This document shows, piece by piece, positions 8,650 through 15,835 of a DNA stretch of 16,574 bases. Under the pieces are notes generated by a model. It worked only from the letters and a program-made list of their open reading frames with translations. It was not told where the DNA came from and ran no database searches. Numbering within the stretch: position 1 is the stretch's first letter; each line of letters opens with the position of its first letter. Source of the stretch: an uncultured Oscillibacter sp. (lineage in GTDB: Bacteria; Bacillota_A; Clostridia; Oscillospirales; Oscillospiraceae); contig CAQVQZ010000023.1 in assembly GCA_948902155.1 (NCBI GenBank), positions 1 through 16,574 on the forward strand. The letters run 5' to 3'. The position numbers and the translations under genes are program-made.

Positions 8650-8686
8650 TTTATCCAAAAGATTGGATAGTTGTCTTTGTCCAATC
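8650..8686. promoter_or_regulatory. Candidate activator site upstream of the TRAP operon
   Basis: Two direct TTTRTCCAA boxes (8650-8658 TTTATCCAA and 8676-8684 TTTGTCCAA) lie 26 bp apart, with an inverted TTGGATA (8663-8669) between them. The first box and the inverted one form the dyad TATCCAA-AAGA-TTGGATA. The site starts about 20 bases upstream of the -35 box, centred around -70, a typical place for an AraC-type activator. Binding by the response regulator encoded next door is a proposal. Confidence 0.5.
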
Positions 8687-8736
8687 CCCACAATTTGCCC
8701 TCGGACATTTTGCACACTTTCACCACGCCCGGCCAT

Positions 8737-8767
8737 AAAAACGCCGCCCCGGCGTCTGCCGGGGCGG
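8737..8767 (-). terminator. Terminator of the kinase-regulator-binding protein operon
   Basis: On the minus strand, a perfect 10 bp stem of CCGCCCCGGC and its complement (8758-8767 / 8744-8753) with a 4-nt loop is followed by CG and TTTTT (8737-8741). It begins 15 bases after the stop codon of the second dctP-like gene and insulates it from the TRAP operon. Confidence 0.93.
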
Positions 8768-8782
8768 TGCATACCGTCCCAA

Positions 8783-9778
8783 TCAGCTGTTTCGAATCTG
8801 CCGGATGAGGGCCTGTTCCTCCTCGGGGTACGCCTCGTACATGGGCCCCACCGCCCGGCGGAACTCCGCCAGCTGTTCCCCGGTCAGCTCCGTTACCACG
8901 CAGCCCCCCTCCCGCACCAGCGCCTCGGACGCCAGCTCCTGCTGCTTCCAGAGCTCCCGCTCATAGAGGGCGCTCTCTTTGGCGCACTGCCGGATGATGG
9001 TCAGATAGTCCTGGTCGATCTCCAGAATCTTGTCCATGGCGATGGTGCTCATGATCTGCATCTCCGGCAGGCGGGAGTGCTCGTCCTGGAGGAAGTAGCG
9101 GGCGGCCTGATAGTGCCCCGTGAAGGCGTAGCTGGGCCAGTTGTTCTCCGCGCCGTCGATTTTCCCGGTCCGGAGGGCGGAATATACGTCGTTGTAGGGA
9201 ATCTGCACCGGATTGGCCCCCAGCAGCTCCACCATCTGTGCCATGAGCAGGGATTCCTGCACCCGGATAGTCAGCCCCCGGAGGTCCTCCGCGCCGCCGA
9301 TGGGTTCCCGTGTGTAAAAGCTCCTGGCCCCGGCGTCGAACCAGCTCAGCCCGACGATGCCCGCCTGCCGGGCGCTGATGAGGAAGTCCTCCCCGATGGG
9401 GCCGTCCAGCACCCGCCACATGTGCTCCGCGTCGTCGTACAAAAAGGGGAGCAGCAGCACCTCGATTTTCGGATACGGCTCCGCGAAGGTGCCCACCGAC
9501 ACCCGCGCCATGTCGATGCCGCCGAACTGCACCTGTTCCAGCACCTGGTTCTCGTTTCCCAGCTCCCCGTTGCAGTAGAGCCGGATGCGGATTTCCCCCC
9601 GCGTCCGCTCCTCCACCAGCCCGGCGAAGTATTCCGCCGCCTTGGTGGTGGGGTAGTCCTCGGGCTGGTTGTCCGCGTAGCGGAGGACCAGCAGGGGCGT
9701 CCCTGCGGCCTGGACCCCCTCCCCGCAGCCGCACAGCAGCAGGCACAGGCAAAGCGCCAGCCCGGCCAGCCGCCTCAT
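8783..9778 (-). CDS. DctP-family solute-binding lipoprotein without a permease, probable sensor partner
   Basis: A 331-residue TRAP-type binding protein. Residues 1-18 are a short lipoprotein signal (LCLLLCGC, likely lipidated C18), followed by the DctP fold: GELGNENQVLEQVQFGGIDMARV (split around 71-93), the arginine motif LTIRVQES (R172) and DGAENNWPSY (208-217), a pocket sequence seen in DctP proteins that bind sugar acids. It overlaps the upstream response-regulator gene by four bases (ATGA), with GGGAGG 6 bases before the start, and a terminator follows. No dctQ or dctM accompanies it. The likely role is ligand-dependent signalling to the neighbouring kinase, as known for other systems where a binding protein is the third component. 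Delivery of substrate to the DctQM pair next door is an alternative. It is clearly divergent from the transporter's own DctP. Confidence 0.9.
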   Translation of the reverse strand: MRRLAGLALCLCLLLCGCGEGVQAAGTPLLVLRYADNQPEDYPTTKAAEYFAGLVEERTRGEIRIRLYCNGELGNENQVLEQVQFGGIDMARVSVGTFAEPYPKIEVLLLPFLYDDAEHMWRVLDGPIGEDFLISARQAGIVGLSWFDAGARSFYTREPIGGAEDLRGLTIRVQESLLMAQMVELLGANPVQIPYNDVYSALRTGKIDGAENNWPSYAFTGHYQAARYFLQDEHSRLPEMQIMSTIAMDKILEIDQDYLTIIRQCAKESALYERELWKQQELASEALVREGGCVVTELTGEQLAEFRRAVGPMYEAYPEEEQALIRQIRNS

Positions 9779-10566
9779 GGCGTTCCTCCCGCCTGGCCCC
9801 TGGCGGCGGAGCGCCGGTAGTCCGTGGGAGTCATGCCCACCTTTTTCTTAAAGGCCCGCGTAAAGTAGTTGGCGCTCTCATAGCCCACCATGCTGGCCAC
9901 CTCCGCCGTGGAGCGCAGGGGGTCGGCCAGCAGCTCCTTGGCGGCGTCCATGCGCAGCTCGGTGAGGTAGTCCAGAAAGTTCACCTGAAACGTCCGCTTG
10001 AACAGCGTGGAGAAGTACGCCGAACTCAGGTTCAGAATGGCGCTGACGGAGTCCAGGGAAATGTCGTACATCATGTAGTTGTGCTGGAGGTACTTCTTCA
10101 CCTTGCCCATGAGCACGGCGGTCTTGTCGTAGCTGTCCGCGCTCTCCAGCAGTTCCCCGGAGGAGGAGGCCATGGCCTCCAGCTGCCGCTGGGCCTCCGC
10201 CTGGGCCGCGGCCCGCCGGACCGCCCGCTCCACTTCGTCCCCGTCCACCGGCTTGAGGATGTAGTCGCAGGCCCCCAGCTTCACCGCCTCGTGGGCGTAG
10301 GTAAACAGGCTGTAGGCGGTGATGAAGATGATCTTGCACTCCGGCCGCTGGGCCAGAATCTGCTTGGCCGCGTCGATGCCGCTGAGGCCCGGCATCTCGA
10401 TGTCCATGAGCGCCACGTCCGCCGCCCACAGCGCCGCCGCGTCCACCGCCAGCCGCCCGTTTTCCACAGCCCGGACCTCGGCCTCCCGGCCCAGCCGCTT
10501 GTCCAGCAGCTCGGACAGCAGGTCCCGCTCGTAGCCCTCGTCGTCCGCGATCAGGATTTTAATCAT
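9775..10566 (-). CDS. Response regulator, receiver plus AraC-type DNA-binding domain (YesN-like)
   Basis: A 263-residue cytoplasmic transcription activator. The receiver domain (1-120) has the acidic pocket IADDE (D8, D9), phospho-acceptor D55 in LMDIEMPG, T83 and K105 in YILKPVDG. A linker of about 30 residues leads to an AraC-type double helix-turn-helix (about 153-253) with the signature VASMVGYESANYFTRAFKKKVGMTPTDYR split across 223-251. The ATG overlaps the end of the kinase gene by eight bases and is preceded by GGGAGGAGGGAG within that gene, so the pair is translationally coupled. The gene order kinase, regulator, binding protein suggests it turns on uptake of the ligand sensed outside. 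The adjacent TRAP-uxuA-kdgF operon is the obvious candidate target. Confidence 0.95.
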   Translation of the reverse strand: MIKILIADDEGYERDLLSELLDKRLGREAEVRAVENGRLAVDAAALWAADVALMDIEMPGLSGIDAAKQILAQRPECKIIFITAYSLFTYAHEAVKLGACDYILKPVDGDEVERAVRRAAAQAEAQRQLEAMASSSGELLESADSYDKTAVLMGKVKKYLQHNYMMYDISLDSVSAILNLSSAYFSTLFKRTFQVNFLDYLTELRMDAAKELLADPLRSTAEVASMVGYESANYFTRAFKKKVGMTPTDYRRSAARGQAGGTP

Positions 10567-12076
10567 CGTCTCCCTCCTCCCATGACAGCACCAGGGGCAT
10601 GCGGAGCACCGCCGTGGTCCCCTTCCCCTGTTCGGACCGGATATCCATGCCGTACTCCCGCCCCAGCAGCCGCAGGCGGGCGGCGACGTTGTACACGCCG
10701 ATGTGTTCCCCGGTGGTGGGCGGATTCTGGAGGGTGCTCCGCAGGGCCTCCAGCGTGTCCGGGCTCATGCCCACCCCGTCGTCGGCCACGGTGATGGTCA
10801 GCGCCCGCTCCCCCTCGGGCCGGATGTCGATCTCCACGCACCCGCCCTCCTCCTTGGGGGCGATGCCGTGCTTGAAGGAGTTCTCCACCAGGGGCTGCAA
10901 GAGGAAGGAGGGCACCAGGGTGTCCGGCAGGTCCACCTCGGGGCTGATCTGCCAGCGCAGCCCCAGCCGCTCCCCGAACCGCACCCGGTACAGCGCGTAA
11001 AACTCGTCCACGATCTGGACCTCCCGCGCCAGAGACACCCGGCTCTCGTTGCTGCCCAGGGCGTAGCGCAGCAGATGGCTCAAGGAGCCGATGAGGGCGT
11101 GGGTCCGTTCCGCCCCCTCCTGCTGGGAGGTGTACATGATGACGTTCAGCGTGTTGAACAGGAAATGCGGATTGATCTGGCTCCGGAGCTGCTGAAGCTT
11201 TTCCCGCTCCATCAGGTTTTGCAGCTCCAGGGCCTCCAGCTCCTTGGCGTGGAGCTGGTTCGCCATGGCGTTCTTCTCGTTCAAAAGCTCCACCTGCCGC
11301 CGGGTGGAGCGCTTCATCTCGTTGAAGGCCCGCGCCATGCGCCCCGTCTCGTCCTGGGGGCTCTCGTCCAGGTCCGGCGTGTCGAACTCCCCCTGGCTGA
11401 TGGCCTGGGACGCCTGGGCCAGCGCCGCCACGGACCGCAGCAGCCGCACCAGGGATACCACCAGCATGGTCCCCGTCACCGCGCACACCAGCAGGGCGGC
11501 GTTCTGGGCCTGTTTCAGGTCCTCGTTCATCTGAGTCAGCCGGACGTGGGCGTCCTGATTGTCGAAACAGGCCCGCTCCAGAAGCTGCTGGGTGTACTGG
11601 CGCAGATAGTTCCCGCAGGGCTCCGCGCTGGCATAGTACAGCTCCGATGCCCGCCCCGACTGGCCCCGCCGCAGCTCCGAGATGATCTCGTCCAGAGTCC
11701 GGCTCAGGGTCTGGTGGGTGGTCCGGGCGGCGTTGCCCAGCAGATACTGCTCCTCGCTGGCCGTCCGGAGATTCGTGTCGATGCCCGCCAGATGGGCGGC
11801 GGAGCGCTCCCGGCTGGTCTGGAGGGCCTCGATGAGCAGCCCGGCGTCGCCGTAGTCCCAGCGGTAGTTTTCCAGGGCCGTCATGCAGCTCTCCACGTCG
11901 TTGAGGAACTGGCTGATGGTCTGGATGTTCTCACTGCGCCGCTCCAGCGGCTCCAGCACATGGGTCGTCTGATAGTAGCCGATGCCCGCCTGGAGGGCCA
12001 TCGCCGCGCCGAAGGCCGCCAAACACAGGATGATCCGGCCCAGAAGCGACATCCGCAGCCATTTGACCCGCGCCAT
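10559..12076 (-). CDS. Membrane sensor histidine kinase (YesM/LytS-like, HisKA-less His_kinase family)
   Basis: A 505-residue sensor. Membrane segments at about 12-32 and 193-212 enclose an outer domain of about 160 residues that is largely helical and heptad-like. A HAMP linker (about 212-265) and a coiled segment (265-298) follow. The kinase core starts with SQINPHFLFNTLN, phospho-acceptor H304, followed by the ATP-binding domain with LVENSFKHG (N399), ADDGVGM (G1 box, 431-437) and GEHIGVYNV (G2-like). All core residues are present. The all-helical outer domain resembles those that read the state of a partner binding protein rather than bind a small ligand, which fits the DctP-like gene in the same operon; that interaction is inferred. 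ATG at 12076 follows GGAGGGG by 6 bases, and a sigma-A promoter lies just upstream. Confidence 0.95.
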   Translation of the reverse strand: MARVKWLRMSLLGRIILCLAAFGAAMALQAGIGYYQTTHVLEPLERRSENIQTISQFLNDVESCMTALENYRWDYGDAGLLIEALQTSRERSAAHLAGIDTNLRTASEEQYLLGNAARTTHQTLSRTLDEIISELRRGQSGRASELYYASAEPCGNYLRQYTQQLLERACFDNQDAHVRLTQMNEDLKQAQNAALLVCAVTGTMLVVSLVRLLRSVAALAQASQAISQGEFDTPDLDESPQDETGRMARAFNEMKRSTRRQVELLNEKNAMANQLHAKELEALELQNLMEREKLQQLRSQINPHFLFNTLNVIMYTSQQEGAERTHALIGSLSHLLRYALGSNESRVSLAREVQIVDEFYALYRVRFGERLGLRWQISPEVDLPDTLVPSFLLQPLVENSFKHGIAPKEEGGCVEIDIRPEGERALTITVADDGVGMSPDTLEALRSTLQNPPTTGEHIGVYNVAARLRLLGREYGMDIRSEQGKGTTAVLRMPLVLSWEEGDDD

Positions 12077-12109
12077 AGGCTTCCCCTCCCCCCGGCTGAA
12101 CTTTTTTAA

Positions 12110-12138
12110 ATAGTAGCATTTTCTTTGGTTTTTTGCAA
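12110..12138 (-). promoter_or_regulatory. Promoter of the histidine kinase operon
   Basis: On the minus strand TTGCAA (12133-12138), a 17-base A-rich spacer and TACTAT (12110-12115). Both boxes match 4/6 with ideal spacing, 34 bases upstream of the kinase start, in the 129-base gap shared with the divergent YcxB-like gene. Confidence 0.7.
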
Positions 12139-12149
12139 GCTTTTTGAAA

Positions 12150-12179
12150 TTGCCCGCCCCTGTCCGGATGTGGTATGCT
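12150..12179 (+). promoter_or_regulatory. Possible promoter of the YcxB-like / MFS pair
   Basis: TTGCCC (12150-12155), an 18-base spacer and TATGCT (12174-12179), helped by an extended -10 TG at 12171-12172. Both hexamers match 4/6, so this is a moderate call. Confidence 0.5.
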
Positions 12180-12205
12180 GGCAGTGATTATGGGAGGTCT
12201 GCCCT

Positions 12206-12712
12206 ATGAAAATCGAAGTCCGCCTCAGCGAAAAGGAGTTCATCCGCTTCGGCCTGTTCGACACGCTGTCCCTCAAACGGGGCTGGGTCCGCCCCGCCCT
12301 GTTCGCCGCCATTTTGGGCGGCGCGGCGGCGGTCTGCTTCTTCATGCACCAGCGCAAGGGGGCCGTCCTGCTGGGGAGCGTGCTCCTGGCGGTGGCGGCG
12401 GGTCTGCCCGCGGCCTGGTTTTTGAACTTCTTCCTCTCCCTGCGCAAACAGGCCGCCGCCCAGGGCCTGGGCCAGGGGAAGCACGTCTACACCCTGACCC
12501 TGAGCGGCAGCGGCGTCCGGGTGGACAACGGCCGGGAGCAGGCGGACTTCGCCTGGGACCAGATCCACCGGGTCTGCCGCCGCCGGGAGGCCACCTATCT
12601 CTACATCACCCCCCAGCGGGCCTTCCTCATACCCCACCGCTGCGCCGAGGGCGGTGGGGACGGCCTGTGGAGCTTTCTCCGCCCCCGCGTCCCGGAAGCC
12701 CGCCAGGCGTAA
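12206..12712 (+). CDS. YcxB-like membrane protein
   Basis: A 168-residue protein of unknown biochemical role. Two membrane segments (about 28-47 and 53-76) form a hairpin. A C-terminal cytoplasmic beta-rich domain (about 92-160) has the YcxB-like pattern: VRVDNGREQADFAWDQI, then ATYLYITPQRAFLIPHR, i.e. the 'W..I..V.....YLYI....FLIP.R' signature. Proteins of this kind are common in Firmicutes, often next to transporters or sensors, with no assigned reaction. The ATG follows GGGAGG by about 8 bases. The gene diverges from the histidine kinase and is followed after 35 bases by the MFS gene, so the two are probably cotranscribed. Codon use and GC look like those of the neighbours. Confidence 0.8.
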   Translation: MKIEVRLSEKEFIRFGLFDTLSLKRGWVRPALFAAILGGAAAVCFFMHQRKGAVLLGSVLLAVAAGLPAAWFLNFFLSLRKQAAAQGLGQGKHVYTLTLSGSGVRVDNGREQADFAWDQIHRVCRRREATYLYITPQRAFLIPHRCAEGGGDGLWSFLRPRVPEARQA

Positions 12713-12747
12713 ATCTCATCCCATCAAAAGCAAGGAGCGAATCTGTC

Positions 12748-13929
12748 ATGCGCGTGCAAACCTCCGAGGAAAAGCGGCAGGATCAGCTGCTGTACTGCGT
12801 CCTCTTCACGTTTTTTGTCAGCGGGGCCGCTTCCCAGCCCCTGGGGTCCTTCATCCCCTTCCTGCGGGAGACCTACGGCCTGAGCTACGACCTGTCGGGA
12901 ATGCTGCTGTCCTGCCAGTCGGTGGGGAATCTCATCTCCGTCCTGCTGGCGGGCGTCCTGCCCCTGTGGCTGGGGCGGCGGCGGGCCATCCTGGCCACCG
13001 CCGTGTGGATGGTGGTGGGCTACCTCATCTTCGCCTCCGGCCTGGGAGCCGCCCCGCTTCTCATGGCTGCGTTCCTCATGACGGGTATCGCCCGGGGCGG
13101 CAACTCCAACTTCTCCAACACCATGATTTCCACCCTCCCCGGCGACAAAGCCGCCCGGGGCTATAACCTGCTCCACGGCTGCTTTGCCGTGGGGGCGCTG
13201 CTGTCGCCGCTGCTGCTGGTGTTCTTCGCGGGACGGTGGCCCGGCTTCGGCTGGAGGCTCATGGCGGCGCTGCTGTGCCTGCTGTGCCTGAGCCAGCTGG
13301 TGGTGTACGGGAAAATGCCCCTGCCCGCCGAGCCCTCCGGAAAGGGCGCCCGGACGGCGGACAAGAGCTTCCTCCGGGTCAAGCAGTTCTGGCTGGGCAG
13401 CGCTATGCTGCTGTTTTATATCTCCACGGAGTACGCCATCGTGGGGTGGCTTGTCACCTACTTCCAGGACACGGGCCTTCTGGACGCCAGCTGGTCCCAG
13501 GTGATGAACAGCCTCCTGTGGCTGGTGATCTTCATCGGCCGGATGGTAGGCGCGGCCATTACCGGCAAGGTCTCCCGGAACCGCCTGCTGCTCCTGGACG
13601 GCTTTGCCTTCTTCGGCTGCTTCCTGGTCATGTTCCTCAGCCGGTCCACGCCCCTCATCGTCCTGGGCCTGATCGGGGTAGGGCTGTTCATGGCCACCAT
13701 CTACCCCACGGCCTTCGCCTTCGGCAGCGACTGCATCCGGGGCAACGACCTGGGGTGCAGCATCATGATCTTCACCGGCAGCCTGGGCGGCGTAGTCACC
13801 CCCTTCCTGGTAGGCCAGGTAGCCGAGCGGGCCGGTATCCAGGCGGGCATGGGCGTGGTGGCCGTCCTCACGGCCCTGCTGCTCTTCAGCATTATCCTGA
13901 GCGTCGCCAGCGTGCGGGAGAAGAAGTAA
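12748..13929 (+). CDS. MFS transporter (12 membrane segments)
   Basis: A 393-residue major facilitator. About twelve hydrophobic segments are split by a polar central loop (about 188-206, PLPAEPSGKGARTADKS). The loop between helices 2 and 3 carries LPLWLGRRRAIL, equivalent to motif A in a shortened form. The second half has the pseudo-symmetric LLWLVIFIGRMVGAAITGKVSRNRLLLLD. The pattern is closest to the FucP-like / sugar-related MFS group with GNSNFSNTMIS-type helix 4 residues, but the substrate cannot be told. The true start is the ATG at 12748 with AAGGAG 10 bases upstream; an in-frame extension back to 12175 lies over the YcxB-like gene in another frame and is not real. No link to the uronate operon is visible. 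Confidence 0.9.
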   Translation: MRVQTSEEKRQDQLLYCVLFTFFVSGAASQPLGSFIPFLRETYGLSYDLSGMLLSCQSVGNLISVLLAGVLPLWLGRRRAILATAVWMVVGYLIFASGLGAAPLLMAAFLMTGIARGGNSNFSNTMISTLPGDKAARGYNLLHGCFAVGALLSPLLLVFFAGRWPGFGWRLMAALLCLLCLSQLVVYGKMPLPAEPSGKGARTADKSFLRVKQFWLGSAMLLFYISTEYAIVGWLVTYFQDTGLLDASWSQVMNSLLWLVIFIGRMVGAAITGKVSRNRLLLLDGFAFFGCFLVMFLSRSTPLIVLGLIGVGLFMATIYPTAFAFGSDCIRGNDLGCSIMIFTGSLGGVVTPFLVGQVAERAGIQAGMGVVAVLTALLLFSIILSVASVREKK

Positions 13930-13982
13930 AAAGGGGCCCTGTAACCACACAGTTGCAAACGCCTTCCCATTAAACGCAAAAT

Positions 13983-14006
13983 AAAAAGGCCCCTTTTGAA
14001 AGGGGC
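13983..14006 (-). terminator. Left-arm terminator, minus strand (end of sigma operon)
   Basis: On the minus strand, GCCCCTT-TCAA-AAGGGGC (14000-14006 / 13989-13996 region) is followed by CTTTTTAT. It would stop transcription arriving from the sigma/anti-sigma operon, whose last stop codon is at 14243. Confidence 0.7.
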
Positions 14007-14031
14007 TCCCGGCGAAGCCGGGTGGGGATTG

Positions 14032-14090
14032 CCGCAGGGGCTCCCTTCTATCGCAAAGCCGGCAATAGAAGGGAGTTCCTGCGGGTTTTT
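14032..14090 (+). terminator. Long hairpin terminator, plus strand (after MFS gene)
   Basis: A 20-base stem with a GG/TT internal mismatch (14032-14051 pairs with 14065-14084; inner 11 bp CTCCCTTCTAT perfect) is followed by G and TTTTT (14086-14090). It lies about 100 bases after the MFS stop codon. Confidence 0.75.
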
Positions 14091-14159
14091 CTTCTATTAC
14101 AAGATAGGGAATAAGAGATGACCCCTACAACAATCCTCCGTCACGGCTCCGCCGTGCCA

Positions 14160-14184
14160 CCCCCTTTCAAAAGGGGGCTTTTTT
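14160..14184 (+). terminator. Right-arm terminator, plus strand
   Basis: CCCCCTT-TCAA-AAGGGGG (14160-14166 / 14171-14177) followed by C and TTTTTT (14179-14184). It is the mirror of the left-arm terminator and a backup stop for transcripts from the MFS gene. Confidence 0.75.
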
Positions 14185-14242
14185 ATGCTTCTTAACGGGA
14201 TGGAATTAACCGCAGATACAAGCCTGTTTTCATATCATCATC

Positions 14243-15835
14243 TCAATCCCCCTCAGCCCGCACCTCCAAATAATAGTGTTCCTTTTCCAAATCCAGCTCC
14301 ACGACATCCTCGCCGTCTTCCAGCTTAAACCCAAAGTTCCCGCCCGTGATCGTCACGCCCCCGGCGTTGACCACTGCGGCCCTCTGGGCCGTAAACTCCA
14401 GCGAAGACCCCAGCGTCGTCACCATGTCATAGCCCTGGAGCCCCTCATTCTCCGAATCGGAGCACCCGTAGTCAAAACTCGGTTCTTTCCAAAGCACACA
14501 ATCCACCGTCACGCTTCCCCCGGCGGGAACCGTCACCGGGAACGCCAGGTACAGCACCCTGTCATGGTTCAGCGTCTCACTGAGGATATCGTCCAGCCGC
14601 CCGTCCATATAGCGGTCCATAGGCGCGTCGGCCAGGGCCCCATGCCGGGACAGCAGCTCCGCCGCCGCCCCCCGGTACATCTCAAAGGAAATATGGTCGA
14701 ACGCGTTCCCCTGGTCGGAAGCCCGCCCACCGGCATAGCGCTCCGCGTAGTACCGGCAGAGCCGTTCCAGCACCGCGTCCAGCGTCGTTTCCCTCCGGGT
14801 GACGGTGCAGGAGACCCCTTCGATCTCCTCGCCGGGGTCGCATCCGCCGTCCTGATAGCCCGCCAGGGCATAGTCCCCGATGTCCTCCCCCAGCACCACC
14901 AGCAGCTTCAAATCCGGCTCTCTCCGCTTCCCGTCGGGAACGAAGTAACTGTACCGCCGGAAGCCCTCGTCCCACTCCGCGCCGTTGAAGCCGTAGGTAA
15001 ATATCTGCGTTGCGTCTTCATCGATGTCAAAGGAAACCGCCTGTGTCGCCGCGTGATACTCCTCCAGAGGCGCGGCGAAGTCCGAAAACTCATACACCGT
15101 CACCGGCATATCCAGCACCGGATACGCCCCCAGGGCCTGTTCCAGATACCGCCCGTCCTCCAGCAGGACCCGGTATTCCTCCCAGCTGTTGAGGGCGTCC
15201 AGGTTCATGGTGTCCGGAATCTCCGCCCCGAAGGTGCTCTGGAACCCTCCGGAATAAGCGCCCGCCACCAGTTCCGGCTCCACGGCCTCGCCGTCCACCG
15301 TCACCTCGGGCCGGGTAAGGGATATATTGTCCAGGGTCCCGGTAAAAGGATACAGGGCCGTCACGGTGATGTCCGTCCCCGTGCCGTTGCGGAGCATATA
15401 GCCGTCCGTCACCACCGCTCCCCACTGCCGGGTCTCGCCGTGGCTGTTTGTCCCTGGAGCGAAATCCCAGGTGACAGCCCGCTCCGCCGTCAGCCCGGCG
15501 GTATCCTCGATTGCCGTCAAAGGCAGCACCGGCCCGCCGTAGGACATGAAGAGGATGCCATCCTCCACGCCAACACCGCCGCCCCCGGAGTCCCCGAAGT
15601 ACCTGGAGTTTGCGGGTGCCCCTGTCGTCCCGCCGATGGGAGCGGACCCGCCGGACATGCCGGACCCATAGCCCCGGAAGCCCCCGGCCGCCATCCAGCC
15701 GAAGCCCACCGCCAGCGCCAGACACGCCGCCAGGGCCGCCCAGCGCCGCCAGGGCCGCCGCCGGACCGCATACGCCTCCTCCACCAGCGCCGGGTCCACG
15801 ATTCCCAGCACCCGAAACAGCCGCTCCGCCTTCAT
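14243..15835 (-). CDS. Putative membrane anti-sigma factor with large outer domain
   Basis: A 530-residue single-pass membrane protein. A short cytoplasmic head (1-30: MKAERLFRVLGIVDPALVEE and an arginine-rich stop) resembles the small sigma-binding segments of clostridial anti-sigma proteins. One membrane segment covers about 31-50, then a Gly/Ser-rich tether (51-90) and an outer region of about 440 residues rich in beta-type sequence, with no catalytic motif that I recognise. Five cysteines fall in its C-terminal half. The start ATG at 15835 overlaps the sigma factor stop codon (ATGA), so the two are translationally coupled, the standard arrangement for an ECF sigma and its regulator. The open frame extends far upstream inside the sigma gene, but MKAERLF with the overlap is the sensible start. 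The anti-sigma role is inferred from context, not from a recognised domain. Confidence 0.8.
   Translation of the reverse strand: MKAERLFRVLGIVDPALVEEAYAVRRRPWRRWAALAACLALAVGFGWMAAGGFRGYGSGMSGGSAPIGGTTGAPANSRYFGDSGGGGVGVEDGILFMSYGGPVLPLTAIEDTAGLTAERAVTWDFAPGTNSHGETRQWGAVVTDGYMLRNGTGTDITVTALYPFTGTLDNISLTRPEVTVDGEAVEPELVAGAYSGGFQSTFGAEIPDTMNLDALNSWEEYRVLLEDGRYLEQALGAYPVLDMPVTVYEFSDFAAPLEEYHAATQAVSFDIDEDATQIFTYGFNGAEWDEGFRRYSYFVPDGKRREPDLKLLVVLGEDIGDYALAGYQDGGCDPGEEIEGVSCTVTRRETTLDAVLERLCRYYAERYAGGRASDQGNAFDHISFEMYRGAAAELLSRHGALADAPMDRYMDGRLDDILSETLNHDRVLYLAFPVTVPAGGSVTVDCVLWKEPSFDYGCSDSENEGLQGYDMVTTLGSSLEFTAQRAAVVNAGGVTITGGNFGFKLEDGEDVVELDLEKEHYYLEVRAEGD

Larger units (their letters stand above)
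13983..14185. repeat. Palindromic intergenic repeat with outward-facing terminators
   Basis: The gap between the MFS gene and the convergent sigma operon is filled by a roughly 200 bp element with related inverted arms. Each arm reads, from the outside in: A-run, GCCCC(C)TTTTGAAAGGGG hairpin, a 6 bp GC hairpin with 3-nt loop (CCCGGC at 14008-14013 / 14017-14022; CACGGC at 14142-14147 / 14151-14156), then a GGATTG box and an AGGGG box. A third long hairpin lies inside at 14032-14084. A near-identical arm begins at 16521. No transposase or obvious target duplication is present, so it is a MITE-like or REP-like family of unknown mobility. It also serves as terminator for both neighbouring operons. 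Confidence 0.8.

Noticed and set aside
12175..12747. Long N-terminal extension of the MFS protein
   Set aside because: It overlaps the YcxB-like gene in another frame and has arginine/glycine/proline-rich shadow composition; AAGGAG before 12748 marks the real start.
13983..14185. Insertion sequence or CRISPR array
   Set aside because: There is no transposase frame, no clear target duplication, and the repeated arms are inverted rather than evenly spaced direct repeats.
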